This document shows, piece by piece, positions 6,864-14,499 of a stretch of 24,817 nucleotides of DNA (the first letter of the stretch is position 1; the number at the start of each line of letters is the position of its first letter). The position numbers and the translations under genes are program-made. The notes under the pieces were generated by a model. It was not told the origin of the DNA. It saw only the letters and a program-made list of their open reading frames with translations, and ran no database searches. Source of the DNA: a virus; IMG/VR virus record IMGVR_UViG_3300023245_000105, positions 1 to 24,817 of that record, one strand, 5' to 3'.

Positions 6864-7427
6864 TTAAATTTGTCCGTCTCCTACATTTTCATCTACAAAA
6901 TTATCACAACGGAATGTCATTGTTAATTCTGCTGGATCGTTAGTCTCATAACTAAGTTCATCTATGAAATCAGGTTGCCCAGTTGGAAAGATATCTTTAA
7001 TTGTAATCTTTCTAAAGATACTTCCTGCTCTGTTGTACATAACAATAATACCACTTCCTACATAATCTTTCTTAAGTCCCATCTCACCCGTTGAAGGATT
7101 ATAGATTAACTTATACCAATTCCTCATTGAATTGTAAATGAAGTTTTCATTTGCATCGTTGAGGTTAAGAGTGTAATTAATCGTAAGATCTACAAATGTT
7201 TGCGTTGGCATACCTGCAAAGGACCTATCTGCGAATTTGTACTTCTGGCCAACTGCATCTACAGATGGATTAAAGTTGTTAAGTCCACCTATTGACTTGA
7301 TGTGCTCAAGTGTAAGTTGTGTATCGTCACCATTTGGAGTGAACAAAGTTACCTCAAATAAACTTTGGTAAATTGGTTCGCTCTTATTATTACTGGTACG
7401 ACTCTGTGTATAATGCGGTAAAGCCAT
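6864..7427 (-). CDS. Tail tube protein, gp19-like
   Basis: This 187-residue protein polymerises into the inner tube of the contractile tail. It has the features of the T4 gp19 family: N-terminal MALPHYTQ, the strand SLFEVTLFTP (about 22-31), a middle FVDLTINYTLNLND...FIYNSMRNWYKLIYNP, and C-terminal KITIKDIFPTGQPDFIDELSYETNDPAELTMTFRCD. That last segment matches the usual 'ikd.fP..i....l.w.....l.l.vtf.yd' pattern. Length matches T4 gp19 (163) reasonably. It is separated from the sheath gene by one other gene, has its own late-type promoter and terminator, and so can be made in large amounts. The predicted leader is only about 8 nt. Confidence 0.88.
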   Translation of the reverse strand: MALPHYTQSRTSNNKSEPIYQSLFEVTLFTPNGDDTQLTLEHIKSIGGLNNFNPSVDAVGQKYKFADRSFAGMPTQTFVDLTINYTLNLNDANENFIYNSMRNWYKLIYNPSTGEMGLKKDYVGSGIIVMYNRAGSIFRKITIKDIFPTGQPDFIDELSYETNDPAELTMTFRCDNFVDENVGDGQI

Positions 7428-7440
7428 GTCTTATCTTATT

Positions 7441-7452
7441 TTTTTATATATC
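7441..7452 (-). promoter_or_regulatory. Late-type promoter of the tube gene
   Basis: The minus strand reads GATATATAAAAA, one to two mismatches from the T4 late box. T4 spacing puts the start near 7435, about eight bases before the ATG at 7427. Confidence 0.6.
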
Positions 7453-7507
7453 AAGCTTGTGCAAACTAGATATTTATCTTTTAAATGTTAGTTCCTTCAT
7501 GAGTGGT

Positions 7508-7531
7508 TTAACAGTGCAAAAGCACCATTAA
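7508..7531. terminator. Hairpin after the 7537-8184 gene
   Basis: A 10-bp stem (TTAATGGTGC / GCACTGTTAA on the minus strand, with two G-U pairs) encloses the loop TTTT and begins a few bases after the stop codon. No T-run follows, so termination is likely but not certain. Confidence 0.45.
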
Positions 7532-7536
7532 TCCGT

Positions 7537-8184
7537 TCATTTGTATACTTCTGCAAACTCTTCATATGCATCTTCTGCATTATCATGAGCCTTTAGCATA
7601 CCGTGAATAGTCTTTGTTGTTAACCGTAGACTACGGCCGGGTTTTGATGGGTGCTTTCCACTCATATCACTCAAAGTAGACAAAAACCCCGATAACCGAT
7701 CCCGGGGTATTGCCCCATCATAACATAAACCCAAACCCATCTTTAATCTTTCAGGTAAGCTAGCCATACTAGATATGAAGCCTATATAATCTGCCTTTTC
7801 AGGAGGTCCGGATACCTGCGCGTAATACCAAGCATCGGATGAACTTTCCAATGAAAGTTCATCCGTTATAGGTTCTTTTTTTAAATCAGATTCTTTACCT
7901 TCATTAACTGATTCTAGTAGATCTGACATATCGTAATTATCTAAAATATCTTTAACACGAGTCAATGGAATTTTATCGCCATACGCAACAGCTAAATCCT
8001 CTAAATCATATTTAGCATCAGGAACCATATCGGCTGCCTTTTTAGAAATTTTCAAAATCTCTTTTGTCGTAATATACTTACCTTCATTTAATGACTCGTT
8101 GACAAATGCGGTGAATGTTTTAAAATGTTTCATGTGTTTGCTAGATTCGTTTACAAACTCAGCGTATGTGTTAATGTTCATCAT
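7537..8184 (-). CDS. Hypothetical protein with two capsid-targeting-like N-terminal peptides
   Basis: This encodes 215 residues with no recognised enzyme domain. The N-terminus contains two similar peptides in tandem, INTYAEFVNES (4-14) and FKTFTAFVNES (20-30), each close to the T4 internal-protein targeting sequence MKTYQEFIAE, which the gp21 protease cuts after glutamate. A second methionine at residue 18 could start a form with only one copy. The body is mildly acidic and helical, with a DMSGKHPSKPGRSLRLT patch near the end. It starts 8 nt after the sheath stop and has no Shine-Dalgarno site, so it is probably co-expressed with the sheath. A role as an internal or head-packaged protein is inferred. 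Confidence 0.72.
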   Translation of the reverse strand: MMNINTYAEFVNESSKHMKHFKTFTAFVNESLNEGKYITTKEILKISKKAADMVPDAKYDLEDLAVAYGDKIPLTRVKDILDNYDMSDLLESVNEGKESDLKKEPITDELSLESSSDAWYYAQVSGPPEKADYIGFISSMASLPERLKMGLGLCYDGAIPRDRLSGFLSTLSDMSGKHPSKPGRSLRLTTKTIHGMLKAHDNAEDAYEEFAEVYK

Positions 8185-8192
8185 CGTTTAGT

Positions 8193-11100
8193 TTATTGAA
8201 AGTTTCCTGTACTAATTGCACCGGTCTTAAGGATTGTGGTCCGCTGTACAAGTATTTCCATGCCTCTCACTGGTTCAATATAGCTGTCTAAGATACCGAT
8301 GTTCTGATCGATAATAACTGATGGGTTATTACTTTCATCCATGATGTTTCTGAAGTAATAAATTCCATCGTCATCTTGTACAGTGGTTAGGAAATTATCC
8401 GCTAATGTTTTAATCTCAAGTCTTGTCTGAGCTGTGTTAAATTCAAACAGATAGTTTTTAAGGATTGCCTCAATTCCATCTTGTATGTAAATTACAACTT
8501 CTCTTACGTTAATTGAACTCAATGCAGATTTTGGACTTTGTTGTGCAGTTTTATTTGCAAAGATAGTCGGACCTGTTCCTGCTTGGAATACAATAGGATT
8601 AATTCCGAATGGTTCTAAATATCCTCTGTCTTCTTTGTCAAGATTAATTTCAAGTCCAACAACTCCAGTTCCTCCAACAACCCCTCTTCTAACTCCAGCT
8701 ACCAATGACCACGGTAATGCATTTTCATATTTTGCAATAAAGTTATTAGAAACGTATGCAGCTGGTGGTACGTTTATATTTCGTCCAAGATCTCTTACAG
8801 AAATATATGGGAAGTAAAATGCTCCCCAACTCGCTCCTTCTGTCATTGAAGGAAGTGAATATCGTATTGTAGGATTGAGTGATAAATCACCACCAGTAGA
8901 AATAAATCTTGTTGATAGTGCTCCAGTTAGATCTCTGAACTTTGGATTGTTATTATCCTTAAAGTCTTTTGCAGAAGGCGCATTTATAATTGCGAATGCG
9001 TTCTTTCTATTTTGACATAATTGGGTATAAATTGATTTTGATCCAGACTCAATTCCGTTTCCAAAAGTATCAACGATATATCTGAAGTTAATAACCTCTC
9101 TATCTGTAAGTGCTTTAGACAGATTCGTTCCACCTAATGTACCGTTAAGAATATCATTTTGTCTTTCGTTAGTACCATTTGGAACATGTTTCGTTGGATC
9201 TAAATTAAATCCTTCGAATGTAAAGATATTCAAATAATCTATCCATTCATCAATTGGGTAATATAATTCTACCTTTTTGACAATTGGATTTGGAAGAATT
9301 CCAACCGTATCTACTGAAATTGATGATTGACAAGTTACAAGAACCGCAGTGACACCCAATGGGATCGTAGCGTTAGTAGAGAATGTTTGCCCACCCTGAA
9401 CCTCATTAATACGAGTTAATCGTGAATGTCCAGTTATAGCTCCTTCATTATGTACTAAGTAATTGCCAACAGTAACAGCTCCGATGTTAAGATCTGTAAC
9501 ATCTATAATTACTTGGTTAGGAAACAGTCCAGAGCCAGCAGTTGTAGAATCAGCGATAATATCGAATGTTACGTTGTTAGCACCAGTTAGTGTTTGTGTA
9601 TTTAAACACAGTGGATCTGCATTAGCTCCTGTAGTGGTTAAGAATACACCAAATTCTCCAGTACTACTATTAGTGTTATAGAGACTGAACTTGCTTGTAT
9701 TAGCTACCGGCGTTGTATAAGTATCATCAGTATAAGGTGTTACTCTTACTGCTGGTAGGTTATATGCAGGGTCAGAGATTGGTACAAATGCAGCAAAGCC
9801 AGTATGAATATATCCGTATGTTGTTGCATCAAATATAAGAGATGATACGTACTCATCAGGATTCGTTAAGTTTTCATAAACTGCAATGTCACCATCAGTA
9901 TAAATCCCTGACGTGAATCTGCTATATAATGTACTTGCTGGTCCACCGATAATGTTTGAACTATTATCTGAACCAAGAATATTCTCTTGAACCACTTGGT
10001 CAAGGTCTAAAGGATCAACCCAATAGAAATCATCTGTAGATACCCATGCTAGGTTTAATGATGTAATGCCAAATCCAGAAACTGTTATTGAAACAGAACC
10101 TGCAGTTACATTCACACCAGTTACTGGTATGTAATTTGCTCCAATTGAACCAAGAATGAAACTTCCAACATTCGTTGGAGTATTTGCGGTCATTGCAGCT
10201 AAAGCGTCATATAGTGGATCTCCTGTAGTTCCACTGTATGCAATTTCAAAATCACCAGATGTTAACTGTATAGTGACTGGTGCCTGTGTAGCTATTACTT
10301 CTTGATTGGCAGAAATGAATTTTCTGCAGTCTGCCAAATCAGAAGTAATAGGTCCTTCATATGAAAGGAAGTTTACAGTATCGTGTCCTTGCTTTTCAAT
10401 ATCATGTCCAATTAAATCAATACCTCCCATAACACCATCAATGATTTTGTCACCATCAAATAGATCTTGGTTTACAGCGCAGAACATACCAGTTGAGGCT
10501 GTGTCAGCGTTAATAAGAGTTTCGATAAACAGGTTATTTCCTAATTGATCAATAAAGTTAGGTAGAAGTGAAACAGTGTATTGTGAGATAACATTTACCT
10601 CAGGTTCGTTGAAGAACTGTTCTAGGTAAGTATCTCCAACATCTGCTGAAGTTCTTTTTCTTTCAATACCTCTTGACTTGTCAAAGTATTTTTGATAAGT
10701 TGGATCAGCGTTGAATCTTTCATAAGGATTAACAGCTCCGAAGTCTCCTCCGTAGTTCCCATCAATAAAGAATACGTCTACCATAAAGTCAGACATTAAA
10801 CTATCTTTATTTAGATAGCCAGGAACATTTGCAGGTCCAAACCATTCTTCGGCTGTAACATTAAATCCATTGACGTTCGCTGCGGCTGCTTTTCTAATAA
10901 TAACAGAAACAGGATTTTGACCAAGATTAGTAAAGTCAACTAAATCGTTTGTGATTGATTGCGATGAACTAAATGTATCTGGTGCTCCTACTAATGATAA
11001 GAAGCTTTCATCTTCTGGGTACCAGAATTTATCTTTGTTGTAGAACCCTGCGTACTCTCCGTCTTTAGCTACGTTATTATCCTCATTATATGTCATTGAA

Positions 11101-11429
11101 CTTGCAGAGAACTTACGGTATTGTACTTCATCCTGAGAGTCTAATGATAACAAGTTAAGTGCTAGAATTGGTCCTCTTTCCAAAGCTGATAGACAGCTTC
11201 TATGGAAGTAAGAATCTTTTCTTTCTAATGTACGGTCTATATCACCGAAAACTTGCTTGAAGAATCCAGTATCAGGACAAAACACCGGAGTGTTGAATGG
11301 TCCTGTTCTTGAGAATCCTACTATAAGTCTAATTTGATTTGATGGGATGCCTACTACCTGGCTCTTATCGAATTCAAATCTATAGCTACCAGATGTTTTA
11401 ATAGAGGCGATTTTTGGATCTATTGCCAT
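8193..11429 (-). CDS. Contractile tail sheath protein, gp18-like
   Basis: This is the 1078-residue subunit of the outer sheath that shortens to drive the tube through the host envelope. The N-terminal region has VGFSRTGPFNTPVFCPDT...VFGDID (about 37-67), typical of sheath proteins. The C-terminal region has GLEINLDKEDRGYLEPFGINPI, NVREVVIYIQDGIEAILKNYLFEFN and QTRLEIK...VQDDDGIYYFRNIMDESNN, the conserved core that contacts the tube. T4 gp18 has 659 residues; the extra length is a beta-rich, Thr/Ser/Gly-rich stretch at about 380-720, probably a surface-exposed insertion. A late promoter lies about 30 nt upstream and no Shine-Dalgarno site is seen. The family call is secure. Confidence 0.92.
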   Translation of the reverse strand: MAIDPKIASIKTSGSYRFEFDKSQVVGIPSNQIRLIVGFSRTGPFNTPVFCPDTGFFKQVFGDIDRTLERKDSYFHRSCLSALERGPILALNLLSLDSQDEVQYRKFSASSMTYNEDNNVAKDGEYAGFYNKDKFWYPEDESFLSLVGAPDTFSSSQSITNDLVDFTNLGQNPVSVIIRKAAAANVNGFNVTAEEWFGPANVPGYLNKDSLMSDFMVDVFFIDGNYGGDFGAVNPYERFNADPTYQKYFDKSRGIERKRTSADVGDTYLEQFFNEPEVNVISQYTVSLLPNFIDQLGNNLFIETLINADTASTGMFCAVNQDLFDGDKIIDGVMGGIDLIGHDIEKQGHDTVNFLSYEGPITSDLADCRKFISANQEVIATQAPVTIQLTSGDFEIAYSGTTGDPLYDALAAMTANTPTNVGSFILGSIGANYIPVTGVNVTAGSVSITVSGFGITSLNLAWVSTDDFYWVDPLDLDQVVQENILGSDNSSNIIGGPASTLYSRFTSGIYTDGDIAVYENLTNPDEYVSSLIFDATTYGYIHTGFAAFVPISDPAYNLPAVRVTPYTDDTYTTPVANTSKFSLYNTNSSTGEFGVFLTTTGANADPLCLNTQTLTGANNVTFDIIADSTTAGSGLFPNQVIIDVTDLNIGAVTVGNYLVHNEGAITGHSRLTRINEVQGGQTFSTNATIPLGVTAVLVTCQSSISVDTVGILPNPIVKKVELYYPIDEWIDYLNIFTFEGFNLDPTKHVPNGTNERQNDILNGTLGGTNLSKALTDREVINFRYIVDTFGNGIESGSKSIYTQLCQNRKNAFAIINAPSAKDFKDNNNPKFRDLTGALSTRFISTGGDLSLNPTIRYSLPSMTEGASWGAFYFPYISVRDLGRNINVPPAAYVSNNFIAKYENALPWSLVAGVRRGVVGGTGVVGLEINLDKEDRGYLEPFGINPIVFQAGTGPTIFANKTAQQSPKSALSSINVREVVIYIQDGIEAILKNYLFEFNTAQTRLEIKTLADNFLTTVQDDDGIYYFRNIMDESNNPSVIIDQNIGILDSYIEPVRGMEILVQRTTILKTGAISTGNFQ

Positions 11430-11457
11430 TATATAATATTATTTTGCTTGTGTATTT

Positions 11458-11469
11458 GATTTATATATC
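11458..11469 (-). promoter_or_regulatory. Late promoter of the sheath gene
   Basis: The minus strand reads GATATATAAATC, seven of eight matches to TATAAATA. It lies within a 32-bp block repeated at 11964-11997. T4 spacing gives a leader of about 23 nt. Confidence 0.7.
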
Positions 11470-11495
11470 TACCATCATACAACTAATTATACTTC

Positions 11496-11528
11496 TTGGG
11501 CTGGATCATATAATATGATCCAGCCCAA
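11496..11528. terminator. Perfect 16-bp palindrome, probable terminator
   Basis: TTGGGCTGGATCATAT and its exact reverse complement flank a single central A. It lies between the stop codon of the 100-residue gene and the sheath promoter. It has no T-run on either side, but its perfect stem and position suggest a bidirectional terminator. Confidence 0.65.
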
Positions 11529-11565
11529 AGATTATAACGATACGAATGTTTAGAATAGTATGCTA

Positions 11566-11868
11566 TTAAAATTCCTTCGCGCCTTTAGGTCCTACGAAGA
11601 AATACTCATCAGCTTCGTTGCTAATGTTAAATGCAGGTATACCATGAATATCACCTAATTGTATTGTTCCAAAATACATTTGTTTATCATTCAATTTAGA
11701 AGCTGGCTCTTTTTCATTCCATTCATCTTCCTCTACATACCAATCATCAATGCTAAGCAGATATACTTGGCTTGCGTCTTTAGCTCCAATATGCTTGAAA
11801 TACTTAGCATATGTTTTATTTAGTTTTACCATATCGACACCACCATGTTCTTCTGCAGCGTCAGCCAT
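11566..11868 (-). CDS. Small acidic protein of unknown function
   Basis: From the first ATG (11868) this encodes 100 residues with many Asp, Glu and aromatic residues (SIDDWYVEEDEWNEKEP) and no recognised domain. The same frame stays open upstream for 27 codons, to an ATT at 11949 that lies about 12 nt after the predicted transcription start. That extension contains YIDSFKVFENKS, similar to the FVNES-type N-terminal peptides of the 7537-8184 protein. The true product may therefore be about 127 residues and start at AUU. If the ATG is used instead, the leader would be about 93 nt, much longer than those of neighbouring genes. It lies between TerL and the sheath, bounded by a promoter and a terminator. 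Confidence 0.7.
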   Translation of the reverse strand: MADAAEEHGGVDMVKLNKTYAKYFKHIGAKDASQVYLLSIDDWYVEEDEWNEKEPASKLNDKQMYFGTIQLGDIHGIPAFNISNEADEYFFVGPKGAKEF

Positions 11869-11949
11869 GGTAAAGCTTAGTGTTTCATTAATAGCTTTGT
11901 ATGATTTATTTTCGAATACTTTAAATGAGTCAATATACTTAATGTTAAT
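11869..11949 (-). other. Possible AUU-initiated N-terminal extension
   Basis: Twenty-seven codons in frame with the 11566-11868 gene contain no stop and encode a coherent amphipathic peptide (INIKYIDSFKVFENKSYKAI, continuing NETLSF). There is no ATG, GTG or TTG at its beginning; the candidates are ATT at 11949 and ATT at 11943. No Shine-Dalgarno site is seen. Confidence 0.4.
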
Positions 11950-11966
11950 TTGTTTTTTGTTTATTT

Positions 11967-11978
11967 GATTTATATATC
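11967..11978 (-). promoter_or_regulatory. Late promoter of the 11566-11868 gene
   Basis: The minus strand reads GATATATAAATC, the same box as at the sheath gene, set in the duplicated block just after the TerL stop codon. The predicted start is near 11961. Confidence 0.65.
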
Positions 11979-11993
11979 TCTACCATCATACAA

Positions 11994-13871
11994 CTAAACT
12001 AAATCATAAATATCATAATTAAGATTTTCATCTCTTAAGTCCCGCTCTAAGATATTTTCTATTTCTGCCTGGACTGCTTCATCGATAAAGTCATAAAGCT
12101 CTTCGACATACTCTGTGAAATCCACAGTATTTAAGAATTCAGAAGCATTAACTGCAGTCATAACTAAATCATCATTTCCGTTTTGTCCAGAATATCTGCC
12201 ATTTGCCATCTTCCCAAAGGTAGATGATTCTTTTACAGTATCTTTGTCATTAAGTATAATTCTATTTTGTGCTACACCTTTCTTAAAATTTTGACAGAAG
12301 ATTGGCTTATTATCACTTTTAACTTTAAGGCCATAAGATGAGGTCCTAGCATCAATACGATGTTTGAATTTTGTTACAGATTCCTCATCAAAGTCATTAC
12401 GCTGTGGGAAAACCGTTTCAAGTCTTTTCATTAATTCAGATCCAAATACATTCCACTCAATTAAGAGTTTTACATTCTCCTGGTTAAATACATCGCATAT
12501 TAATACATATAAAACCTTTGCAAAGTCGTCTATACTATGTTCATTGCTTCTGAATCTTCCAACTTGATAAAGCCCAAAGAAGTCTACCATACTACCTGGA
12601 GAAATTACTTTCTTCAAGTCCTTTAGTGCCATGCTATTTACTTGGAAGATATTAATGACAGAGTAATCTCCACCATTACCCTCGGCAATATCAATAGAAA
12701 ATAGCCAGTACTTACTATCTTCTCCGGCTTCATCTTCAATACTGAAATTAGGATGCCATTTTAAATCTGAGTATATTAGAGATTCATCATCAAGTTCTGG
12801 GATGTCTCTATGTACATATTCTATTTGGTTCTGTTGTAATCGCTTTAAGCTATCTGGGCTTAATAATAATGATGAGCTTGAGATGAACTGATTTCCATAC
12901 TGTCTGTTGAAAGCTTCTTCACTTCCAAGATTTTGAATTTCAGCCTCCATCCATTCATCATCTCTACCAGGAACATCCCACCAGTCTATTCTAAATGGTT
13001 TATATTCACTTAGGCCTTTCTCGGCTGCGGTGTATATTTCATAAAACTTATTGAACCCCCATGGAGTACTCGTTATAATTACTTTTGAATTCTTGGATGC
13101 TGATACCGTGGGATAAACGTTTTCATAGAAGACGTCAATAAATTGATGTGGAATATGAGCAAACTCATCCATGAATAATAAGTGAATCGTAAATCCAATC
13201 GCTGCCTTTTTAGTGGTTGTCTGACCGATAATTCTGCAGCCATTGTCAAACTTTGAATTAAATACATCGTATTTTAGAACTCCAGGCTTCATAAAGAACG
13301 GTAGATTCTCAAGTATAGTTTTACCCTTATCTAATATTTCTGTGGTAGTTGCACCTTTGTTCGATAAGATTAGTGCATTCTTATCAAAGTTAAATAATAT
13401 GTACCACGCTATAAAGATCGAGGAACAAATCGTGTTCGATGATAATATACCATTAGAATAAAAGCGATGATTATCATGATCAACCGTAACATCAAACATA
13501 CTTACTTTATGCAATGAGGTTTCAATGTTTGATATTCTACTTAATCCGTTGATAGTCTGTATTAAATCTCCAAGTTTTAAATCTTCTACAAAAACAATAT
13601 TGAAATTTATGTCAAAGACCTTATGCTTATCAGCACACTCTAAGGATAAACCATCATCTGTATCTATCTTCCATATTGTATATGGCTGAGTAATATGTAC
13701 ATGTGATAATGGCTCCCATCCAGTATCAGTCCAAACATTAATATTGTTTAATTCAATAGAGTTTAGTATTTTCTTTGAGACGTCATCTTGGTCAAGATCT
13801 ATATTACGATACTCTATAACTTCAATGAAACTTATTAATAGAAGAATGATATGTTTGAGAGTTTTAATCAT
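11994..13871 (-). CDS. Large terminase, C-terminal half with C-intein
   Basis: Of the 625 residues, 1-146 are a C-terminal split intein ending GILSSN, and 147-625 are the rest of the TerL ATPase and nuclease, starting TICSSIFIAWY. The extein shows the Walker B region LLFMDEFAH, the coupling motif TSTP, and the RNase H-like nuclease beginning WLFSIDIAEGNGGD. After trans-splicing with the N-half at GK|T, the 605-residue product nearly equals T4 gp17 (610). TerL pumps DNA into the prohead and cuts concatemers. Residues 1-33 are an unusual hydrophobic extension (LKHIILLLISFIEVIEY) before the intein fold. The start overlaps the N-half stop by 8 nt (ATGATTAA), which should couple their translation. 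Confidence 0.92.
   Translation of the reverse strand: MIKTLKHIILLLISFIEVIEYRNIDLDQDDVSKKILNSIELNNINVWTDTGWEPLSHVHITQPYTIWKIDTDDGLSLECADKHKVFDINFNIVFVEDLKLGDLIQTINGLSRISNIETSLHKVSMFDVTVDHDNHRFYSNGILSSNTICSSIFIAWYILFNFDKNALILSNKGATTTEILDKGKTILENLPFFMKPGVLKYDVFNSKFDNGCRIIGQTTTKKAAIGFTIHLLFMDEFAHIPHQFIDVFYENVYPTVSASKNSKVIITSTPWGFNKFYEIYTAAEKGLSEYKPFRIDWWDVPGRDDEWMEAEIQNLGSEEAFNRQYGNQFISSSSLLLSPDSLKRLQQNQIEYVHRDIPELDDESLIYSDLKWHPNFSIEDEAGEDSKYWLFSIDIAEGNGGDYSVINIFQVNSMALKDLKKVISPGSMVDFFGLYQVGRFRSNEHSIDDFAKVLYVLICDVFNQENVKLLIEWNVFGSELMKRLETVFPQRNDFDEESVTKFKHRIDARTSSYGLKVKSDNKPIFCQNFKKGVAQNRIILNDKDTVKESSTFGKMANGRYSGQNGNDDLVMTAVNASEFLNTVDFTEYVEELYDFIDEAVQAEIENILERDLRDENLNYDIYDLV
13434..13871 (-). other. 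TerL C-intein (146 residues)
   Basis: Recognisable parts are NVWTDTGWEP, YTIWKIDTDDGLSLECADKH (block B, with Ala where TxxH normally has Thr), DLKLGDLI, and DNHRFYSNGILSSN (blocks F and G). The final Asn is followed by Thr as the +1 nucleophile. The residue before the Asn is Ser, where most inteins have His. The break falls between blocks A and B, as in the AceL-TerL class of atypical split inteins. Confidence 0.85.
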
Positions 13872-13932
13872 TTAAAAACTTGATACATTTTTTTAATGTT
13901 TGTTTTGGATCTTTGTTCCAATCTAATTCCCA
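13864..13932 (-). pseudogene. Remnant of a homing endonuclease fused to the N-intein
   Basis: WELDWN and TLKKCIKFLN in the tail align without gaps to WEHEWN and ALEKCMNFLN at the end of the clamp-loader-associated endonuclease, with 11 of 21 positions identical and the stop codon at nearly the same place. The DNA also matches around the stop (AAGTTTTTAAATGATTAA versus AACTTTTTAAACTAA). The upstream boundary of the remnant is uncertain. Confidence 0.65.
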
Positions 13933-14460
13933 TTCATACAGCTTCCACAGAGAATATTTTGTTCTTTCTAAAAATGTAAGCTTTCGGTGAAGTTTTAATG
14001 ACTCAAAATAAAGTCTACCAAGTGTTGTTTTAATGGCGGTGCCATCTCTTAAAATTAGAACTTCAGTTGAATGTAAAAAACATTTCCCAACTTGCCGGCT
14101 GGCTAGGCAAACAGAAAACCGTTCTGCCGCAAACTGCCTCAGCATCTTCTCTTGGTAATCTCGAAGTTCTATCGTCATAAGACCGTTATCGGTCATTACA
14201 GTACAATAGTTATTAGCAAAATAAATTATGTCTTTTGCACATTTTTTAATTTCTGAAATCTCCATCTGGGTATATTCAAAAACAATGTTGCCTTTGCGCA
14301 AGTTTGGATTGCTGTCGTGAAATGGTGTAGACTTACTCTTGTACCCATCATCAATAGCAATCATAAGCTGCTCTACCTTTTTGGAGGTCCAAATATTGGA
14401 TTCTTGTTGCTTACTAACCTTTAGTTCAAATCCTGCCGGTTCTGCTTGTGGTTTAGCCAT
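13864..14460 (-). CDS. Large terminase, N-terminal half with N-intein
   Basis: Residues 1-126 are the N-extein. They contain the TerL lead-in (FANNYCTVMT...IELRDYQEKMLRQF) and the start of Walker A, ASRQVGK, which stops one residue before its Thr. Cys127 begins a class-1 N-intein block A (CFLHSTEVLILRDGTAIKTT). Residues 177-198 do not belong to an intein: WELDWNKDPKQTLKKCIKFL plus ND resembles the C-terminus of the homing endonuclease at 21539-22666. The product must associate with the downstream half and splice to make an active packaging motor. Start is the ATG at 14460; no Shine-Dalgarno site. The GroES-like gene ends 39 nt upstream. Confidence 0.9.
   Translation of the reverse strand: MAKPQAEPAGFELKVSKQQESNIWTSKKVEQLMIAIDDGYKSKSTPFHDSNPNLRKGNIVFEYTQMEISEIKKCAKDIIYFANNYCTVMTDNGLMTIELRDYQEKMLRQFAAERFSVCLASRQVGKCFLHSTEVLILRDGTAIKTTLGRLYFESLKLHRKLTFLERTKYSLWKLYEWELDWNKDPKQTLKKCIKFLND
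13867..14082 (-). other. TerL N-intein plus fused tail (72 residues)
   Basis: The N-intein starts with the catalytic Cys immediately after GK of Walker A. About 25-31 residues (to LGRLYFESL) are enough for block A, judged against the clamp-loader N-intein (30 residues). The remaining 40 or so are a tail with no intein block in it. Confidence 0.8.
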
Positions 14461-14499
14461 TGTTGTTTTGTGTATAGTGTCTTATGAGATACATTCTTG

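Larger units (their letters stand above)
11455..11997 (-). repeat. Duplicated promoter block (two copies, about 32 bp)
   Basis: The blocks at 11455-11486 and 11964-11997 are nearly identical: TTTGATTTATATATCT(CT)ACCATCATACAACTAA on the plus strand, differing by a 2-nt insertion. Each contains a late promoter reading leftward. The right copy reaches into the last bases of the TerL gene. The duplication extends well beyond the promoter box itself. Confidence 0.75.

Noticed and set aside
13864-13871. Sequencing frameshift creating a false break in a continuous TerL intein
   Set aside because: Not fully excluded, but the tail matching the end of the endonuclease, a proper ATG/stop overlap of a type used elsewhere in the window, and the parallel split in the clamp loader favour a real split.
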